Source of the DNA: an uncultured Bacilli bacterium
Lineage (GTDB): Bacteria; Bacillota_I; Bacilli_A; RF39; UBA660
Length of the DNA stretch: 64,000 nucleotides
Reading direction: 5' to 3'
NCBI GenBank assembly: GCA_934096405.1
Contig: CAKOLW010000001.1
Coordinates: 31,675 to 95,674 of the forward strand
The position numbers and the translations under genes were made by a program. The notes below the pieces were generated by a model. The model saw only the letters and a program-made list of their open reading frames with translations, searched no databases and was not told the DNA's origin. Shown piece after piece: positions 52,362 to 61,631 of the stretch (position 1 is the first letter of the stretch; every line of letters starts with the position of its first letter).

Positions 52362-54232
52362 TCTTTTTTTGTTGTTTTAGTTTTTTTACTTTTATTATAC
52401 TCTTTTACAACTTCTTCTATTTCCTCTTTAGTAATAGTTTCCCTTTCATACAAAGTTTCAGCAAGCATTCTTACTAATCCTTCATTTTTCTTAAGAATTT
52501 CCTTAGCATTCTTATAGCATTCATCTATAATCTTTCTAATTTCTTTATCTATTTCTAAAGCAACTGTATCAGAATAATTTTTAGCACTATTTGTATAATC
52601 TCTACCTAAGAAAACTTCTCCACTCTTATGTTCAAACTGAACAGGACCTAAATCACTCATACCATATTCAGTAACCATACTTCTAGCAATTTGAGTAGCT
52701 CTCTTAAAGTCATCACTAGCACCAGTACTTATTTCTCCACAGAATAATTCCTCACTAACTCTACCACCAAGATAACTAGTTATTCTTTGTAATAGTTCAT
52801 CCTTAGTAGCTACCAAAGTTCTTTCTTCTTTAGGAAGCATTTGAGTATAACCACCAGCCATACCTCTAGGAATAATAGTAATTTTATGTACTTCTTCACC
52901 ATTAGGAAGTTCTATACCTAAAACTGCGTGACCACTTTCATGGAAAGCAACTATATTTTTTTCATAATCAGTAACTTTTCTACTAACTTTAGCTGGTCCC
53001 ATAAGTACCCTATCACTAGCTTCATCTATTTCATCCATACCAATAGCATTTTTATTTCTTCTAACCGCAAGTAAAGCTGCTTCATTAAGTAAATTCTCTA
53101 AATCAGCACCACTATAACCTGGTGTTCTTTCAGCAATAGCTTTTAATTTAACTGAATCTTCTAAAACTTTGCCTTTAGCATGAACATTTAAAATAGCTTC
53201 TCTTTCTCTAACATCTGGTAAATTAACTGTAACTTGCCTATCAAATCTTCCTGGTCTTAATAATGCAGGATCAAGTACATCTGGTCTATTAGTAGCAGCG
53301 ATAATAATAATTCCTTCATTAGCACCAAATCCATCCATTTCAGTTAATAATTGGTTTAAAGTTTGTTCTCTTTCATCGTGTCCACCACCAAGACCTGTTC
53401 CTCTTTGTCTACCTACTGCATCAATTTCATCAATAAATATCAAACATGGAGCAGTTTGTTTAGCCTGTTTAAACATATCTCTAACACGACTTGCACCAAC
53501 ACCAACAAACAATTCAACAAAATCAGAACCACTTATATAATAAAATGGAACTTTTGCTTCACCAGCCACTGCTTTAGCAAGTAATGTTTTACCTGTTCCT
53601 GGAGGCCCTACTAAAAGTACTCCCTTAGGAATTCTAGCTCCTAATTTTTGGAATTTCTTAGGATTCTTTAAGAAATCAATTAATTCCTTAACTTCTTCTT
53701 TTTCCTCATTAAGTCCAGCAACATCTTTAAATGTTACCTTACCACCATCTTGATTAAGTTTAGCTCTACTTCTACCAAAATCCATAGTGCCACCCTTACC
53801 ATTACCTACCATCATTCTAATCATATAAATAGTAAGTCCTCCAATAACTATAATTGGAATAAATTCTAAAATAATACTTAACCAACTAATACTACCTGGA
53901 TCTTTATTAATAACCACATCTAATTGTTGAGTATTACTCTCATCTAAAATCTTTTGAATAACACTATCAGTTAAAGGTACAGTTAAAGTAAAACTTTCAT
54001 TATCTTTATATCCCTCTAGCTTACCAGTTAAAACATATACACTATCTCTACTCTTAGGAGTTACTTCCAACTTATCAACTTTTTCTTGTTCTAAATTAGT
54101 TAAAAATTCATTATAACTTAATGTATTAATCTTAACATTATTTAAACCAAAAACATAATAAGTAACTAAAATAACCATAAAAAGTAATAAATAAGGTATA
54201 AAATTCTTCATTGTATTTCCTTTTCTTTTCAT
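52346..54232 (-). CDS. ftsH: ATP-dependent zinc metalloprotease FtsH
   Basis: This hexameric membrane AAA+ protease of 628 residues degrades misfolded membrane and regulatory proteins. Two transmembrane helices (about 9-27 and 110-130) flank an extracytoplasmic domain. The AAA+ module has Walker A GPPGTGKT near 208, [14 protein letters not shown] and [16 protein letters not shown]. The protease site is HESGH with His431. A Lys/Thr/Glu tail closes the protein. AAAGGAG stands before ATG 54232. It follows tilS by 16 bases, the usual Firmicutes order. Confidence 0.98.
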   Translation of the reverse strand: MKRKGNTMKNFIPYLLLFMVILVTYYVFGLNNVKINTLSYNEFLTNLEQEKVDKLEVTPKSRDSVYVLTGKLEGYKDNESFTLTVPLTDSVIQKILDESNTQQLDVVINKDPGSISWLSIILEFIPIIVIGGLTIYMIRMMVGNGKGGTMDFGRSRAKLNQDGGKVTFKDVAGLNEEKEEVKELIDFLKNPKKFQKLGARIPKGVLLVGPPGTGKTLLAKAVAGEAKVPFYYISGSDFVELFVGVGASRVRDMFKQAKQTAPCLIFIDEIDAVGRQRGTGLGGGHDEREQTLNQLLTEMDGFGANEGIIIIAATNRPDVLDPALLRPGRFDRQVTVNLPDVREREAILNVHAKGKVLEDSVKLKAIAERTPGYSGADLENLLNEAALLAVRRNKNAIGMDEIDEASDRVLMGPAKVSRKVTDYEKNIVAFHESGHAVLGIELPNGEEVHKITIIPRGMAGGYTQMLPKEERTLVATKDELLQRITSYLGGRVSEELFCGEISTGASDDFKRATQIARSMVTEYGMSDLGPVQFEHKSGEVFLGRDYTNSAKNYSDTVALEIDKEIRKIIDECYKNAKEILKKNEGLVRMLAETLYERETITKEEIEEVVKEYNKSKKTKTTKKEKIEE

Positions 54233-54248
54233 AAATTTTCTCCTTTCA

Positions 54249-55574
54249 TTAACTATACTTAAGTATTATATCATATTCTTCGTGAATTTCCTTATCAAAT
54301 TTACTTTTTTTTAATCCAGGCACCCAAATTACCCTTTCTTCAGCATCTACAAGTACTGGCCAAACATTTCTATCTTTACTAACAATCTTATTATCAATAA
54401 ATATATCATTAACTTTTTTATGTCCATCCATACCTTTAACACTCATCTTGTCACCATTTCTTCTAGTTCTAACATATAAAGGTAAACTTACATCTTTACT
54501 ACTTAACCTAGTAACATAATTACTAGTATCATCTGTATCACTAACTTTCTCAATAATCATCCCATTAGGTAAATTAGCAACACTATCTAATTCAATTTCA
54601 TACTTATCATCCACCTCTTCCATAAAAGCAAAACTAAGTTCATTATAACTCTTTATTGCCTTTACATTATTTGGTAAATGAACAACACTATTAGGTTTAT
54701 AACTATTAATCAAATCAAATATTAAATTAACATGTGTATTAGTAATAATAAGTAAATCATCACCATATATTTTCTCTAAAATATTAGAAATTATTTTAGA
54801 TTGTAATAAATGATCTAATTCTTTAAACTTACTAATATCTAAAACACCATTTTTAAATACTTTATTAATAACTTGACTTACTTCTCTCTCTATATAATTA
54901 TTATACTCAAGTAAAGTCTCACTAAACTTAAGAAATTTCTCATGTACCATCTTATCTTCTTCTTTTAAGAAAGGTAACACATACTTTCTATATCTATTTC
55001 TAGTATAAACATCTTTTAAATTAGACTTATCAATAAAATATTTAATATTATTTTCATTACAATAATTAGTTAAATCATCTTTAGTAACAGTAATTAAAGG
55101 CCTCAAAATAGTATAATCATCTTTAACAATAACTTTACTAAACCCACTATAACCTTTTAATGAAGAACCTCTTACTATTCTCATAAGAATAGTTTCAACT
55201 AAATCATCTCCATGATGCGCTGTTAAAAGAAATTTAGCATTATAATCTTTACATACTTTATCAAAGAAATTATATCTAATAGTTCTAGCCTCATTATGAA
55301 AATTATCATCCCCATAATGTTCTATCTTAAAACATTCAAAATGAAGTCCCATATTATTACAAAATTCTCTCAAATAAGCTTCTTCTTCTTTACTTTCTTC
55401 TCTAATATTATGATTAACATGCGCTACTACTAATACTAAATCTAATTCACTTTTCAATTTAATCATTAGGTCCAAAAGAGCCATTGAATCTGGCCCTCCG
55501 CTTACACCTATACACAAAGTATCTCTATGTCTAATACCTGCATCATTAAGTAAATACTTATAAACTTCTTCCAT
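54249..55574 (-). CDS. tilS: tRNA(Ile)-lysidine synthase
   Basis: This enzyme modifies C34 of the AUA-reading tRNA-Ile to lysidine with ATP and lysine. Its 441 residues carry the PP-loop SGGPDS at about 25-30, AHVNHNIREES, ARTIRYNFF and the C-terminal domains. The frame opens with TTG at 55595, but GGGGAG lies six bases before ATG 55574. The start follows the upstream stop by one base. Essential in bacteria that use AUA, as this AT-rich genome does. Confidence 0.95.
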   Translation of the reverse strand: MEEVYKYLLNDAGIRHRDTLCIGVSGGPDSMALLDLMIKLKSELDLVLVVAHVNHNIREESKEEEAYLREFCNNMGLHFECFKIEHYGDDNFHNEARTIRYNFFDKVCKDYNAKFLLTAHHGDDLVETILMRIVRGSSLKGYSGFSKVIVKDDYTILRPLITVTKDDLTNYCNENNIKYFIDKSNLKDVYTRNRYRKYVLPFLKEEDKMVHEKFLKFSETLLEYNNYIEREVSQVINKVFKNGVLDISKFKELDHLLQSKIISNILEKIYGDDLLIITNTHVNLIFDLINSYKPNSVVHLPNNVKAIKSYNELSFAFMEEVDDKYEIELDSVANLPNGMIIEKVSDTDDTSNYVTRLSSKDVSLPLYVRTRRNGDKMSVKGMDGHKKVNDIFIDNKIVSKDRNVWPVLVDAEERVIWVPGLKKSKFDKEIHEEYDIILKYS

Positions 55575-55575
55575 A

Positions 55576-56211
55576 TTACTCCCCTGTCTTTTCAACTACA
55601 TATAATTTATTATCATGTTTTACTAATGTAAATTCTCCACTATTTTCATATCCTAAATCTTCTTCATATTCCCAATTAGCTACAGTTCTATAAGCTTCAA
55701 AATCTTTTTCTCCATAAGTATAAGTAATTGGAGTAACTGAACTAATTGTAACATTACTAACAGTAGGTAACTTTTGTTCTCTAGTACCATCCACATTATT
55801 TTTAACATGATTATACATTGTATCACCAGCATTCATTTTAAAATTACTAACAAAATCTGGATAAACAAACTCCAACCCACCAATATCACTACTACTAATC
55901 TTAGTACTCAAAGTATATAAATCAGTAATAAATAACTTAGTTTCTACTTTAGCATAATCCTCATAATTAATATCATCTTTATTTAAAACATCCTTAAGTT
56001 CATTAAAATAAGTTTTATATAATTCTGAATCATACTCATCTAATGAATAACCATACATATCTATAGAATCTAATTTTTTAGGTTCAGTTGGTTCATTATC
56101 ATTTTTACCAAAAAACTCTTTATATGCCTTAATACCAGTAATACTAATACATACTATTAACAATAAACTTATCACAAAATAGAATACTTTATTCTTACTT
56201 ATCTTTCTCAT
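55576..56211 (-). CDS. Membrane-anchored extracytoplasmic protein of unknown function
   Basis: The 211-residue protein has an N-terminal anchor (about 9-28), an acidic helical region (about 55-115) and a beta-rich C-terminal region that ends in KLYVVEKTGE. I recognise no domain. It overlaps ltaS by 17 bases and touches tilS, so it is translationally coupled to both. A helper role for LtaS or the cell wall is suggested only by this position. Confidence 0.7.
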   Translation of the reverse strand: MRKISKNKVFYFVISLLLIVCISITGIKAYKEFFGKNDNEPTEPKKLDSIDMYGYSLDEYDSELYKTYFNELKDVLNKDDINYEDYAKVETKLFITDLYTLSTKISSSDIGGLEFVYPDFVSNFKMNAGDTMYNHVKNNVDGTREQKLPTVSNVTISSVTPITYTYGEKDFEAYRTVANWEYEEDLGYENSGEFTLVKHDNKLYVVEKTGE

Positions 56212-58279
56212 CTTTAATCACCTTTTTTAAATTATCCCTTTCATTCTTAATTAAATCATATACTATAATTCCTTTACTAACTTCTAGTCTTTCATCAGCA
56301 TATTCTTTAATTCTATCTATATAATCAATATCAATAGGTTCACTATTAATAGATATATACTCATCCTTTAAATTATTATAATACACTTTATTAGTAAGAA
56401 CATTACCATTAGGAAATACTACTATTTTTTCTTTATTACTAAATATATCATTTCCAAGTGCATAAGTATAATCTAAATTAAACATATTACTTATAGTAGG
56501 TAAAACATCCCACATTCCCATAACATCTTCAATTTTACCTTTTAATTCTCCATCACTAGTCCAAATTATTAATGGTGTATTTCTTAATAAATCATATTGA
56601 TAATTATCTAAACTTATATATGTAGGATCATCTTCACTCTTAATATCTTCTGTATCTAAATCATAATTGTATAAAAGATTCAAATTCTTTTTACCAAGCT
56701 TACTCTCATGATCTCCATATAATATAAATACTGTATCTTCATCTAAATTATTATTAATTATATTTTCAAAAAACTCTCCTAAAGCCTCATCAGCATAATG
56801 TACACTCTTTAAATAATTACCCATCTCAGTATTCTCTAAATAAGGTACAATAACTTTTTCATAAATAGGTTTACCATTATAATCAGTTTCTCCAGTATTT
56901 CTATCATAAGTTATACTAAAATCTAAATCTCCATACTTAGTAACATCATCAAAAGGAGTATGATTACTTAAAGTAATAACAGTTCCCATATAATTTTTAT
57001 GTTCACTTTTAATATTAGATAAAATAGGTATTACTTGATTTAAGAAACTCTTATCGCCTAAACCTAAACCGACCCAATTCATATCAGTTTTTTCATCAGG
57101 TACATCATAATACTCTTTATCATAAAAATCTTGATAGCCTAAAGTCTTATACATAGTCCTTCTATTCCAATAATCTCCCTTATTAGCATGCATACTAAAT
57201 GTATAATAGCCTTTATTATTAAATAAATTTTGTATAGTTTCATACTTTCTATTATAATAATTAACAAACACAGTACCACTATTACTAGGAAGTATTCCAG
57301 TACTTAAGGTAAACTCTGTATCACTACTAGTACCAACACTAATCTGTGGATAAAACTTAGTAAAATACATACCCTCTTTACTTATCCTATTTAAATTAGG
57401 AGTAATCTCTATATCATTAACTTTCAAATCTATTAAGAAATTCTGCATACTTTCCATATGAATAAATATAACATTTTTTCCTTCAAATATATTAGTATAT
57501 TTATTTATCTCTTTAGTTTCCTTACTCTTATCACTATAAAAATCTCTAAATAACTTCGCAGACTTATCATATCCAAACATAGGACTTATCGCAGGTTGTA
57601 TACTTTGTACTATATCACTAACTGTATAAGTATATAATCCAAATCTCTTAACAACATAATCTCTATTCCATAACTTAACTAATCTACTTCCATCACTAGC
57701 TTTCATAGTTAATGTAATAAGAACTGCTAGTACTACTCCACATAAAGAAGTACATCTAAACATAAACTTACCTTTTTCATCTTTACCAACTTCATAATAA
57801 TAATTTTTCTTTGTTAATAACTTATTAACTATTAACATTATAAAAGGCGCTAAGATATAAATGAAATATACTAAATTTAATTTAGTTGTTACAGAATCAC
57901 TTACAGCTCCTAAAAATGTTAAAGTACTAAGTAAACTAACACTAGCAAAACTCATATAAAATGTATAATAAATATGATTAATAACACATGCAGTAGTATA
58001 TATAATACTCAATACAAAGAAATATTTAAATTGGTGTTTAGGTTTAATTAAATAACCAAACGAACCAAGCACTATAACCATAATAAAATCACATACAAGT
58101 GCTCTAAAATCACTTACTGTACCTAAAGTTAAATATCTTAACAATAAGCCTATAAGAACTGAAGTAATAACATAAGTTAAAAACAAAATATTAGTACTAA
58201 AATATTTTCTAAATAATTTAATCATTCTATTAAAATATTCTTTAATATTAAATTTTTCCTTTTTATTAATCTTTTTCAT
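56195..58279 (-). CDS. ltaS: Lipoteichoic acid synthase (LtaS family)
   Basis: The 694-residue membrane enzyme polymerises glycerol phosphate from phosphatidylglycerol on the outer face of the membrane. Five N-terminal helices are followed by a sulfatase-fold domain from about residue 260. NVIFIHMESMQNF opens it. SVGTSSDTEFTLSTG carries the catalytic Thr near 316. HANKGDYWNR, TLSNHTPF and LYGDHES supply further active-site residues. A C-terminal region after the enzyme domain is basic and acidic mixed. A 17-spaced promoter with extended -10 and a pair of 40-bp inverted repeats lie upstream. Confidence 0.95.
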   Translation of the reverse strand: MKKINKKEKFNIKEYFNRMIKLFRKYFSTNILFLTYVITSVLIGLLLRYLTLGTVSDFRALVCDFIMVIVLGSFGYLIKPKHQFKYFFVLSIIYTTACVINHIYYTFYMSFASVSLLSTLTFLGAVSDSVTTKLNLVYFIYILAPFIMLIVNKLLTKKNYYYEVGKDEKGKFMFRCTSLCGVVLAVLITLTMKASDGSRLVKLWNRDYVVKRFGLYTYTVSDIVQSIQPAISPMFGYDKSAKLFRDFYSDKSKETKEINKYTNIFEGKNVIFIHMESMQNFLIDLKVNDIEITPNLNRISKEGMYFTKFYPQISVGTSSDTEFTLSTGILPSNSGTVFVNYYNRKYETIQNLFNNKGYYTFSMHANKGDYWNRRTMYKTLGYQDFYDKEYYDVPDEKTDMNWVGLGLGDKSFLNQVIPILSNIKSEHKNYMGTVITLSNHTPFDDVTKYGDLDFSITYDRNTGETDYNGKPIYEKVIVPYLENTEMGNYLKSVHYADEALGEFFENIINNNLDEDTVFILYGDHESKLGKKNLNLLYNYDLDTEDIKSEDDPTYISLDNYQYDLLRNTPLIIWTSDGELKGKIEDVMGMWDVLPTISNMFNLDYTYALGNDIFSNKEKIVVFPNGNVLTNKVYYNNLKDEYISINSEPIDIDYIDRIKEYADERLEVSKGIIVYDLIKNERDNLKKVIKDEKDK

Positions 58280-58302
58280 TCTTTTAAAACACCTACAAAT
58301 AC

Positions 58303-58331
58303 ATTATACCAAATAATTTACTATTATTCAA
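58303..58331 (-). promoter_or_regulatory. Promoter of ltaS
   Basis: On the minus strand TTGAAT (58331-58326) and TATAAT (58308-58303) are 17 bases apart, with TGG before the -10. Confidence 0.75.
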
Positions 58332-58350
58332 TCAGTCCATAAAATAACTC

Positions 58351-58430
58351 TACTGAACAATTTATCTAAAAATGCAGAAATTGTTCACTATACTGAACAA
58401 TTTACACAAAATATCAAAATTTGTTCACTA
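58351..58430. repeat. Two tandem 40-bp units, each an inverted repeat
   Basis: Two adjacent units of exactly 40 bases (58351-58390 and 58391-58430) both start with TACTGAACAATTTA and end with TTGTTCACTA. Within each, GAACAATTT pairs with AAATTGTTC or AATTTGTTC across 12-14 bases. The inner sequence differs, so the arms seem selected. The pair begins 19 bases upstream of the ltaS -35 box, a position suited to a regulator. Confidence 0.7.
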
Positions 58431-58453
58431 AAAAAGTAATCCTTAACGATTAC
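58430..58453 (-). terminator. Terminator of the surface-protein cluster
   Basis: On the minus strand GTAATC-GTTAAG-GATTAC is followed by six T. It includes the stop of the 58450 gene. Confidence 0.7.
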
Positions 58454-59064
58454 TCTGCATTAGGTTTACTATTAGTTCCGTTAGGACTAGCATTGTTATA
58501 GTAGTATAAATTATTTTTAACTCCAACATTAGCATACAATGTACCATTAAAAATTTGATTTAAATTAGCTTTTTGATTTTCTCCAGTTTCAGGTATACCC
58601 ATGGTTAGAGTATAAGTGAATGTCTGTATAGAATTACTTGGTTCAATTTTTTTCTCAACTAACTTAACTGTTGTAGCTGTCCCTAAATCAGTTTTAGAAG
58701 TACCAGTTGTTGTTAAAACTATATTACTAGTTGTATTAGCTGTCACATCTTTAACATTACAAGTTAACTCAGGTATTGTATTAGTATAGTCCATATATAC
58801 ATAAACAGTTTGACTTACTGTAGAAGGCGCTACTGTTATAGTAAATATTTTACTTTCAGACCAAGGTAATACTTCTATGTCTTCAGCAGTAGTAAAATCC
58901 GCACCACCATCAAAAGTTATTTTACCAACTTTACCAGTATTAAAATTAACTATTCCAGAAGTCCCAGTCATACTAGTTGTAAAGTACGCTAAAGTAAATC
59001 CAATCACAGATATTAACACTATACCAATACTCATAATAATATTTCTCTTAGTGTCTTTACTCAT
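58450..59064 (-). CDS. TasA/camelysin-like surface protein
   Basis: The 204-residue protein begins with a signal-anchor (about 10-30) that ends in TLAYFTTSMTGTSGIVNF. This is like the N-termini of the two paralogues at 59819 and 60567 and recalls SipW-type signal peptides of TasA and camelysin. The mature part is rich in Thr, Asn and Val, with VLPWSESKIFTITV in the place of the LPGW motif of its neighbours and YYYNNASPNGT near the end. AAGGTGAA lies before ATG 59064; the frame opens at GTG 59073. It overlaps the 59057 gene by eight bases. A fibre or matrix role is inferred. Confidence 0.75.
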   Translation of the reverse strand: MSKDTKRNIIMSIGIVLISVIGFTLAYFTTSMTGTSGIVNFNTGKVGKITFDGGADFTTAEDIEVLPWSESKIFTITVAPSTVSQTVYVYMDYTNTIPELTCNVKDVTANTTSNIVLTTTGTSKTDLGTATTVKLVEKKIEPSNSIQTFTYTLTMGIPETGENQKANLNQIFNGTLYANVGVKNNLYYYNNASPNGTNSKPNAE

Positions 59065-59665
59065 TAGATTCACCTTCTTTGCTCATTTCAGGCTCACCTT
59101 TAGCATATATCTTAGCTTTAAATGCTTTACCCTGTAACTCATCTTGATTTACACCATTTTCTTTAAGCTTAAAAGTAATAATATATTCATGACTTACACC
59201 GGTATAAAAAAGTCCACTTCCTAATGAAACACTAGCCGTAGGAACTCTTCTATCACTAGTAACCTTAATTATTTTATTAATATCACTTTCTTCTATTTCC
59301 TTACCATCAAGGTAACTCTTTCCTACAATATTATAAACAAAATTTTCATTATTAATATCATTCTTTTCTATTTCTAAAAACAAATTATAATCTCCAATAG
59401 TATCATTTTCTTTGGAAACATTAGTAATTACAAACTTAAGCTGCTCAGTCCATCCGGGCAAAATATCAATAGCATCAATGTTATTCTTAGCCTCATACAT
59501 AGCAACAGCATATGCTGTTTTAACTTTAATTGGTTTACTATCATCATTACCAACAACAACATAATAAGCCGCAATTGAAGTACCGATTGCTACCAAAATG
59601 AAAGCAACTACCACAATAATAGCATATAAATAAGTTTTAGTATTGTTTTCTCTTTTGTTTCTCAT
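59057..59665 (-). CDS. Membrane-anchored LPGW-motif surface protein
   Basis: This 202-residue protein has a charged N-terminus (MRNKRENNTK), an anchor at about 12-35 and an extracytoplasmic beta-rich domain. DILPGWTEQLKFVITN corresponds to the VLPGWT motif of the neighbours. The domain is more acidic and lysine-rich than in the TasA-like paralogues. The frame is open from 59719; ATG 59665 is chosen because AAGGGAA precedes it. It has a promoter at 59691-59719 and overlaps the 58450 gene, so the two form one unit. Confidence 0.72.
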   Translation of the reverse strand: MRNKRENNTKTYLYAIIVVVAFILVAIGTSIAAYYVVVGNDDSKPIKVKTAYAVAMYEAKNNIDAIDILPGWTEQLKFVITNVSKENDTIGDYNLFLEIEKNDINNENFVYNIVGKSYLDGKEIEESDINKIIKVTSDRRVPTASVSLGSGLFYTGVSHEYIITFKLKENGVNQDELQGKAFKAKIYAKGEPEMSKEGESNE

Positions 59666-59690
59666 ATCTTTTCCCTTATCTTCTATTAAA

Positions 59691-59719
59691 ATAATACCAT
59701 TTATTAGAAAAAAAAACAA
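59691..59719 (-). promoter_or_regulatory. Promoter of the 59057-58450 unit
   Basis: On the minus strand TTGTTT (59719-59714) and TATTAT (59696-59691) are 17 bases apart, with TGG before the -10. Confidence 0.6.
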
Positions 59720-59740
59720 CTTAAATTTTAAAATTTAAAA

Positions 59741-59785
59741 AATAAAAATAAAACACCAATTCATATAATATCATAAATTGATGTT
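59741..59785 (-). terminator. Terminator of the 59819 gene
   Basis: On the minus strand AACATCAATT pairs with AATTGGTGTT (one G-T pair) and TTATTTTTATTTTTT follows. Confidence 0.7.
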
Positions 59786-59818
59786 TATTATTTCTTATTA
59801 ATATAAGATAAACTATAA

Positions 59819-60409
59819 CTATTGTCCTGCTTCAGGTGCAGTAGTTGTACCACCTGGATTTTTAGCATTATAATATACTGTTTCTTGATCTAGTGAACAA
59901 CTTACAGTTCCAGCAATAGTTGCACCTTGTTGACCATTTTGATTAGCACCAGTTTCTGGGAAACTTAAAGTATAAGTCATACTTGCAGTTTGTTCAGTAG
60001 CGCTTTTAGCTAATGTTCCACTTGCAATTACAAAATCTTTTGCACCAGTTTCAAGTTTACCGTTAACACTAGTTTGAGCATTAGTTCCAGCAACTGTTAA
60101 AGTTAAATCAGTTAGTGGATTAGCAGTCATCTTTAATGTACAAGTATACTTAACATCATAGTCTGATGGTCCTAATGTAACTGTAACATTTTTTGCTCCA
60201 CTTGTCCATCCAGGTAACACAGCTGTACCGCTAACGCTTTGTGCAGTAAAACTAGCAGCACCAATTTTAGCTGTTGTAGCACTAACAGTTCCTTGAGTAC
60301 CACCCATACTTGTTGTAAAGTATGCGAATGTAGCACCAATAATAGCTACTAATAAAGTTGCAATACCAATTACTGATAAGAAAATAGTTTGTCCTTTATT
60401 TTCTGTCAT
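59819..60409 (-). CDS. TasA/camelysin-like surface protein, paralogue 2
   Basis: This 196-residue protein starts with MTENKGQTIFL and a hydrophobic segment ending in IIGATFAYFTTSMGGTQGTV. The secreted part is rich in Thr, Ala and Gly and has VLPGWTSGAKNVTVTLG, a Cys in YTCTLKM and a second in GTVSCS, so one disulfide is likely. It ends with YYNAKNPGGTTTAP. It is strongly similar to the 60567 product. ATG 60409 is preferred because AGGAG lies eight bases upstream; GTG 60418 opens the frame. A promoter with the same flanks as that of the paralogue lies at 60437-60465. Confidence 0.8.
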   Translation of the reverse strand: MTENKGQTIFLSVIGIATLLVAIIGATFAYFTTSMGGTQGTVSATTAKIGAASFTAQSVSGTAVLPGWTSGAKNVTVTLGPSDYDVKYTCTLKMTANPLTDLTLTVAGTNAQTSVNGKLETGAKDFVIASGTLAKSATEQTASMTYTLSFPETGANQNGQQGATIAGTVSCSLDQETVYYNAKNPGGTTTAPEAGQ

Positions 60410-60436
60410 CCTCATCACTCCTCCTCTACAATAAAA

Positions 60437-60465
60437 ATTCTATCAAATTTCAAATGATAAATCAA
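60437..60465 (-). promoter_or_regulatory. Promoter of surface-protein paralogue 2
   Basis: On the minus strand TTGATT (60465-60460) and TAGAAT (60442-60437) are 17 bases apart. The flank CTCTTGATTTAT and the downstream TTTTTATTGTA recur at the paralogue promoter. Confidence 0.7.
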
Positions 60466-60496
60466 GAGACATTTTTAATTATTATAAAATATTGTT

Positions 60497-60526
60497 TAAA
60501 AAAACTCCAATTTAAACAATTGAAGT
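60497..60526 (-). terminator. Terminator of the 60567 gene
   Basis: On the minus strand ACTTCAATT and AATTGGAGT pair (one G-T pair), followed by seven T. Confidence 0.75.
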
Positions 60527-60566
60527 CATTTTGTTAATAATCGTAAATTAACTATGTTAATTCAAA

Positions 60567-61145
60567 CTATTGTGCATTTGGTTTTTCAGTTGTACCACCT
60601 GGATTTGCATTATTATAATATACTGTACCAGCAGCAGTAGAACATTTTACTACACCAGCAATAGTTGCACCTTGTTGACCATCTTGAGCTGTACCAGTTT
60701 CAGCAAAAGTTAAAGTATAAGTCATAGTTTTACTTTCACCAGACTTTAAAGTACCTTCAGCAATCTTAGTTTCTGTTTCACCAGTAGCTAAAGTTTTTGT
60801 AGCAGCTGCTACAGCATTATCACCAGCTACAGCTAATCTTAAATCAGTTAATGGATTAGCAGTCATTGTTAATACACAAGTATAATCAACATTAACGTCT
60901 GATTCACCTAAAGTAACAGTAACATTTTTTGCTTCACTTGTCCATCCTGGAAGTACAGCAGTTGCATCAACACTTTCAGCAGTGAACGAAGATGAACCTA
61001 ACTTAGCAGTAGTTGCATTAACTGTACCTTGAGTACCACCCATACTAGTTGTAAAATAAGCGAATGTAGCTCCGATTATTGCAACTAATAATGTAGCAAC
61101 ACCAATTACTGATAAGAAAATAGTTTGTCCTTTGTTTTCTCCCAT
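60567..61145 (-). CDS. TasA/camelysin-like surface protein, paralogue 1
   Basis: The 192-residue protein shares start (MGENKGQTIFLSVIG), anchor and FAYFTTSMGGTQGTV junction with paralogue 2. The mature domain carries VLPGWTSEAKNVTVTLG, DYTCVLTMTANPLTDL and GVVKCS, with two Cys as a likely disulfide pair, and ends in YYNNANPGGTTEKPNAQ. Small size, low complexity of Ala/Thr/Gly, strong AGGAGG and private promoter suggest an abundant structural subunit. SipW-type processing would give a mature end near the AYFTT sequence; no sipW gene is in the window. The fibre role is inferred from resemblance to TasA/camelysin. Confidence 0.8.
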   Translation of the reverse strand: MGENKGQTIFLSVIGVATLLVAIIGATFAYFTTSMGGTQGTVNATTAKLGSSSFTAESVDATAVLPGWTSEAKNVTVTLGESDVNVDYTCVLTMTANPLTDLRLAVAGDNAVAAATKTLATGETETKIAEGTLKSGESKTMTYTLTFAETGTAQDGQQGATIAGVVKCSTAAGTVYYNNANPGGTTEKPNAQ

Positions 61146-61171
61146 AGTTCTTTACCTCCTTTACAATAAAA

Positions 61172-61200
61172 ATGATACCAAGTTTTTGAATATAAATCAA
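61172..61200 (-). promoter_or_regulatory. Promoter of surface-protein paralogue 1
   Basis: On the minus strand TTGATT (61200-61195) and TATCAT (61177-61172) are 17 bases apart, in the same sequence context as the promoter of paralogue 2. Confidence 0.7.
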
Positions 61201-61572
61201 GAGATTTTAACAATTTTTTCACAAAATATTTTATAATTAGCTAAAAACCCTACAAATTAGGGTTCAAAACATGTAAACAAAGAATTTAATAAATAGAAAA
61301 CAAAACTAATGAACAAAAAAAGTAAGTAGAATTACTTTCATCATAATTCTATTTGTGAATTTTTAAAAATTTTAGTGGAGAATAATTTTTGGTAAATGAA
61401 GTATAATTAGAAATATCTTTTTTTAAAACATAAGAATATTTTTTTTAAGTTTATTTTATTATAATACCTGTATTTTCATAATATCCTCATAATGTGATAA
61501 TTTAGTATTTTCACCCATATTTTTTATAGTTTAAATATTATATTTACAAATTATATTCACAATAAAATCAAT
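61201..61572 (-). other. AT-rich non-coding region upstream of the TasA-like paralogue
   Basis: I see no gene in this 370-base stretch. It contains AACCCTA/TAGGGTT (61246-61264), followed on the minus strand by TTTAG, and TAGAATTA/TAATTCTA (61327-61351), followed on the minus strand by CTTACTTTTTTT, both terminator-like. AATTTTTAAAAATT near 61358 is palindromic. The region may hold regulator sites or a small minus-strand RNA ending at one of these hairpins. Confidence 0.4.
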
Positions 61573-61597
61573 AACAGCCGTATTTTTTACGACTGTT
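61565..61597 (-). terminator. Terminator of the Ca-repeat protein gene
   Basis: On the minus strand AACAGTCGTA and TACGGCTGTT pair (one G-T pair), followed by ATTGATTTTATT, about 35 bases after the stop. Confidence 0.6.
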
Positions 61598-61631
61598 ATA
61601 TATTATACATATTTACATTAATTTAATAACA

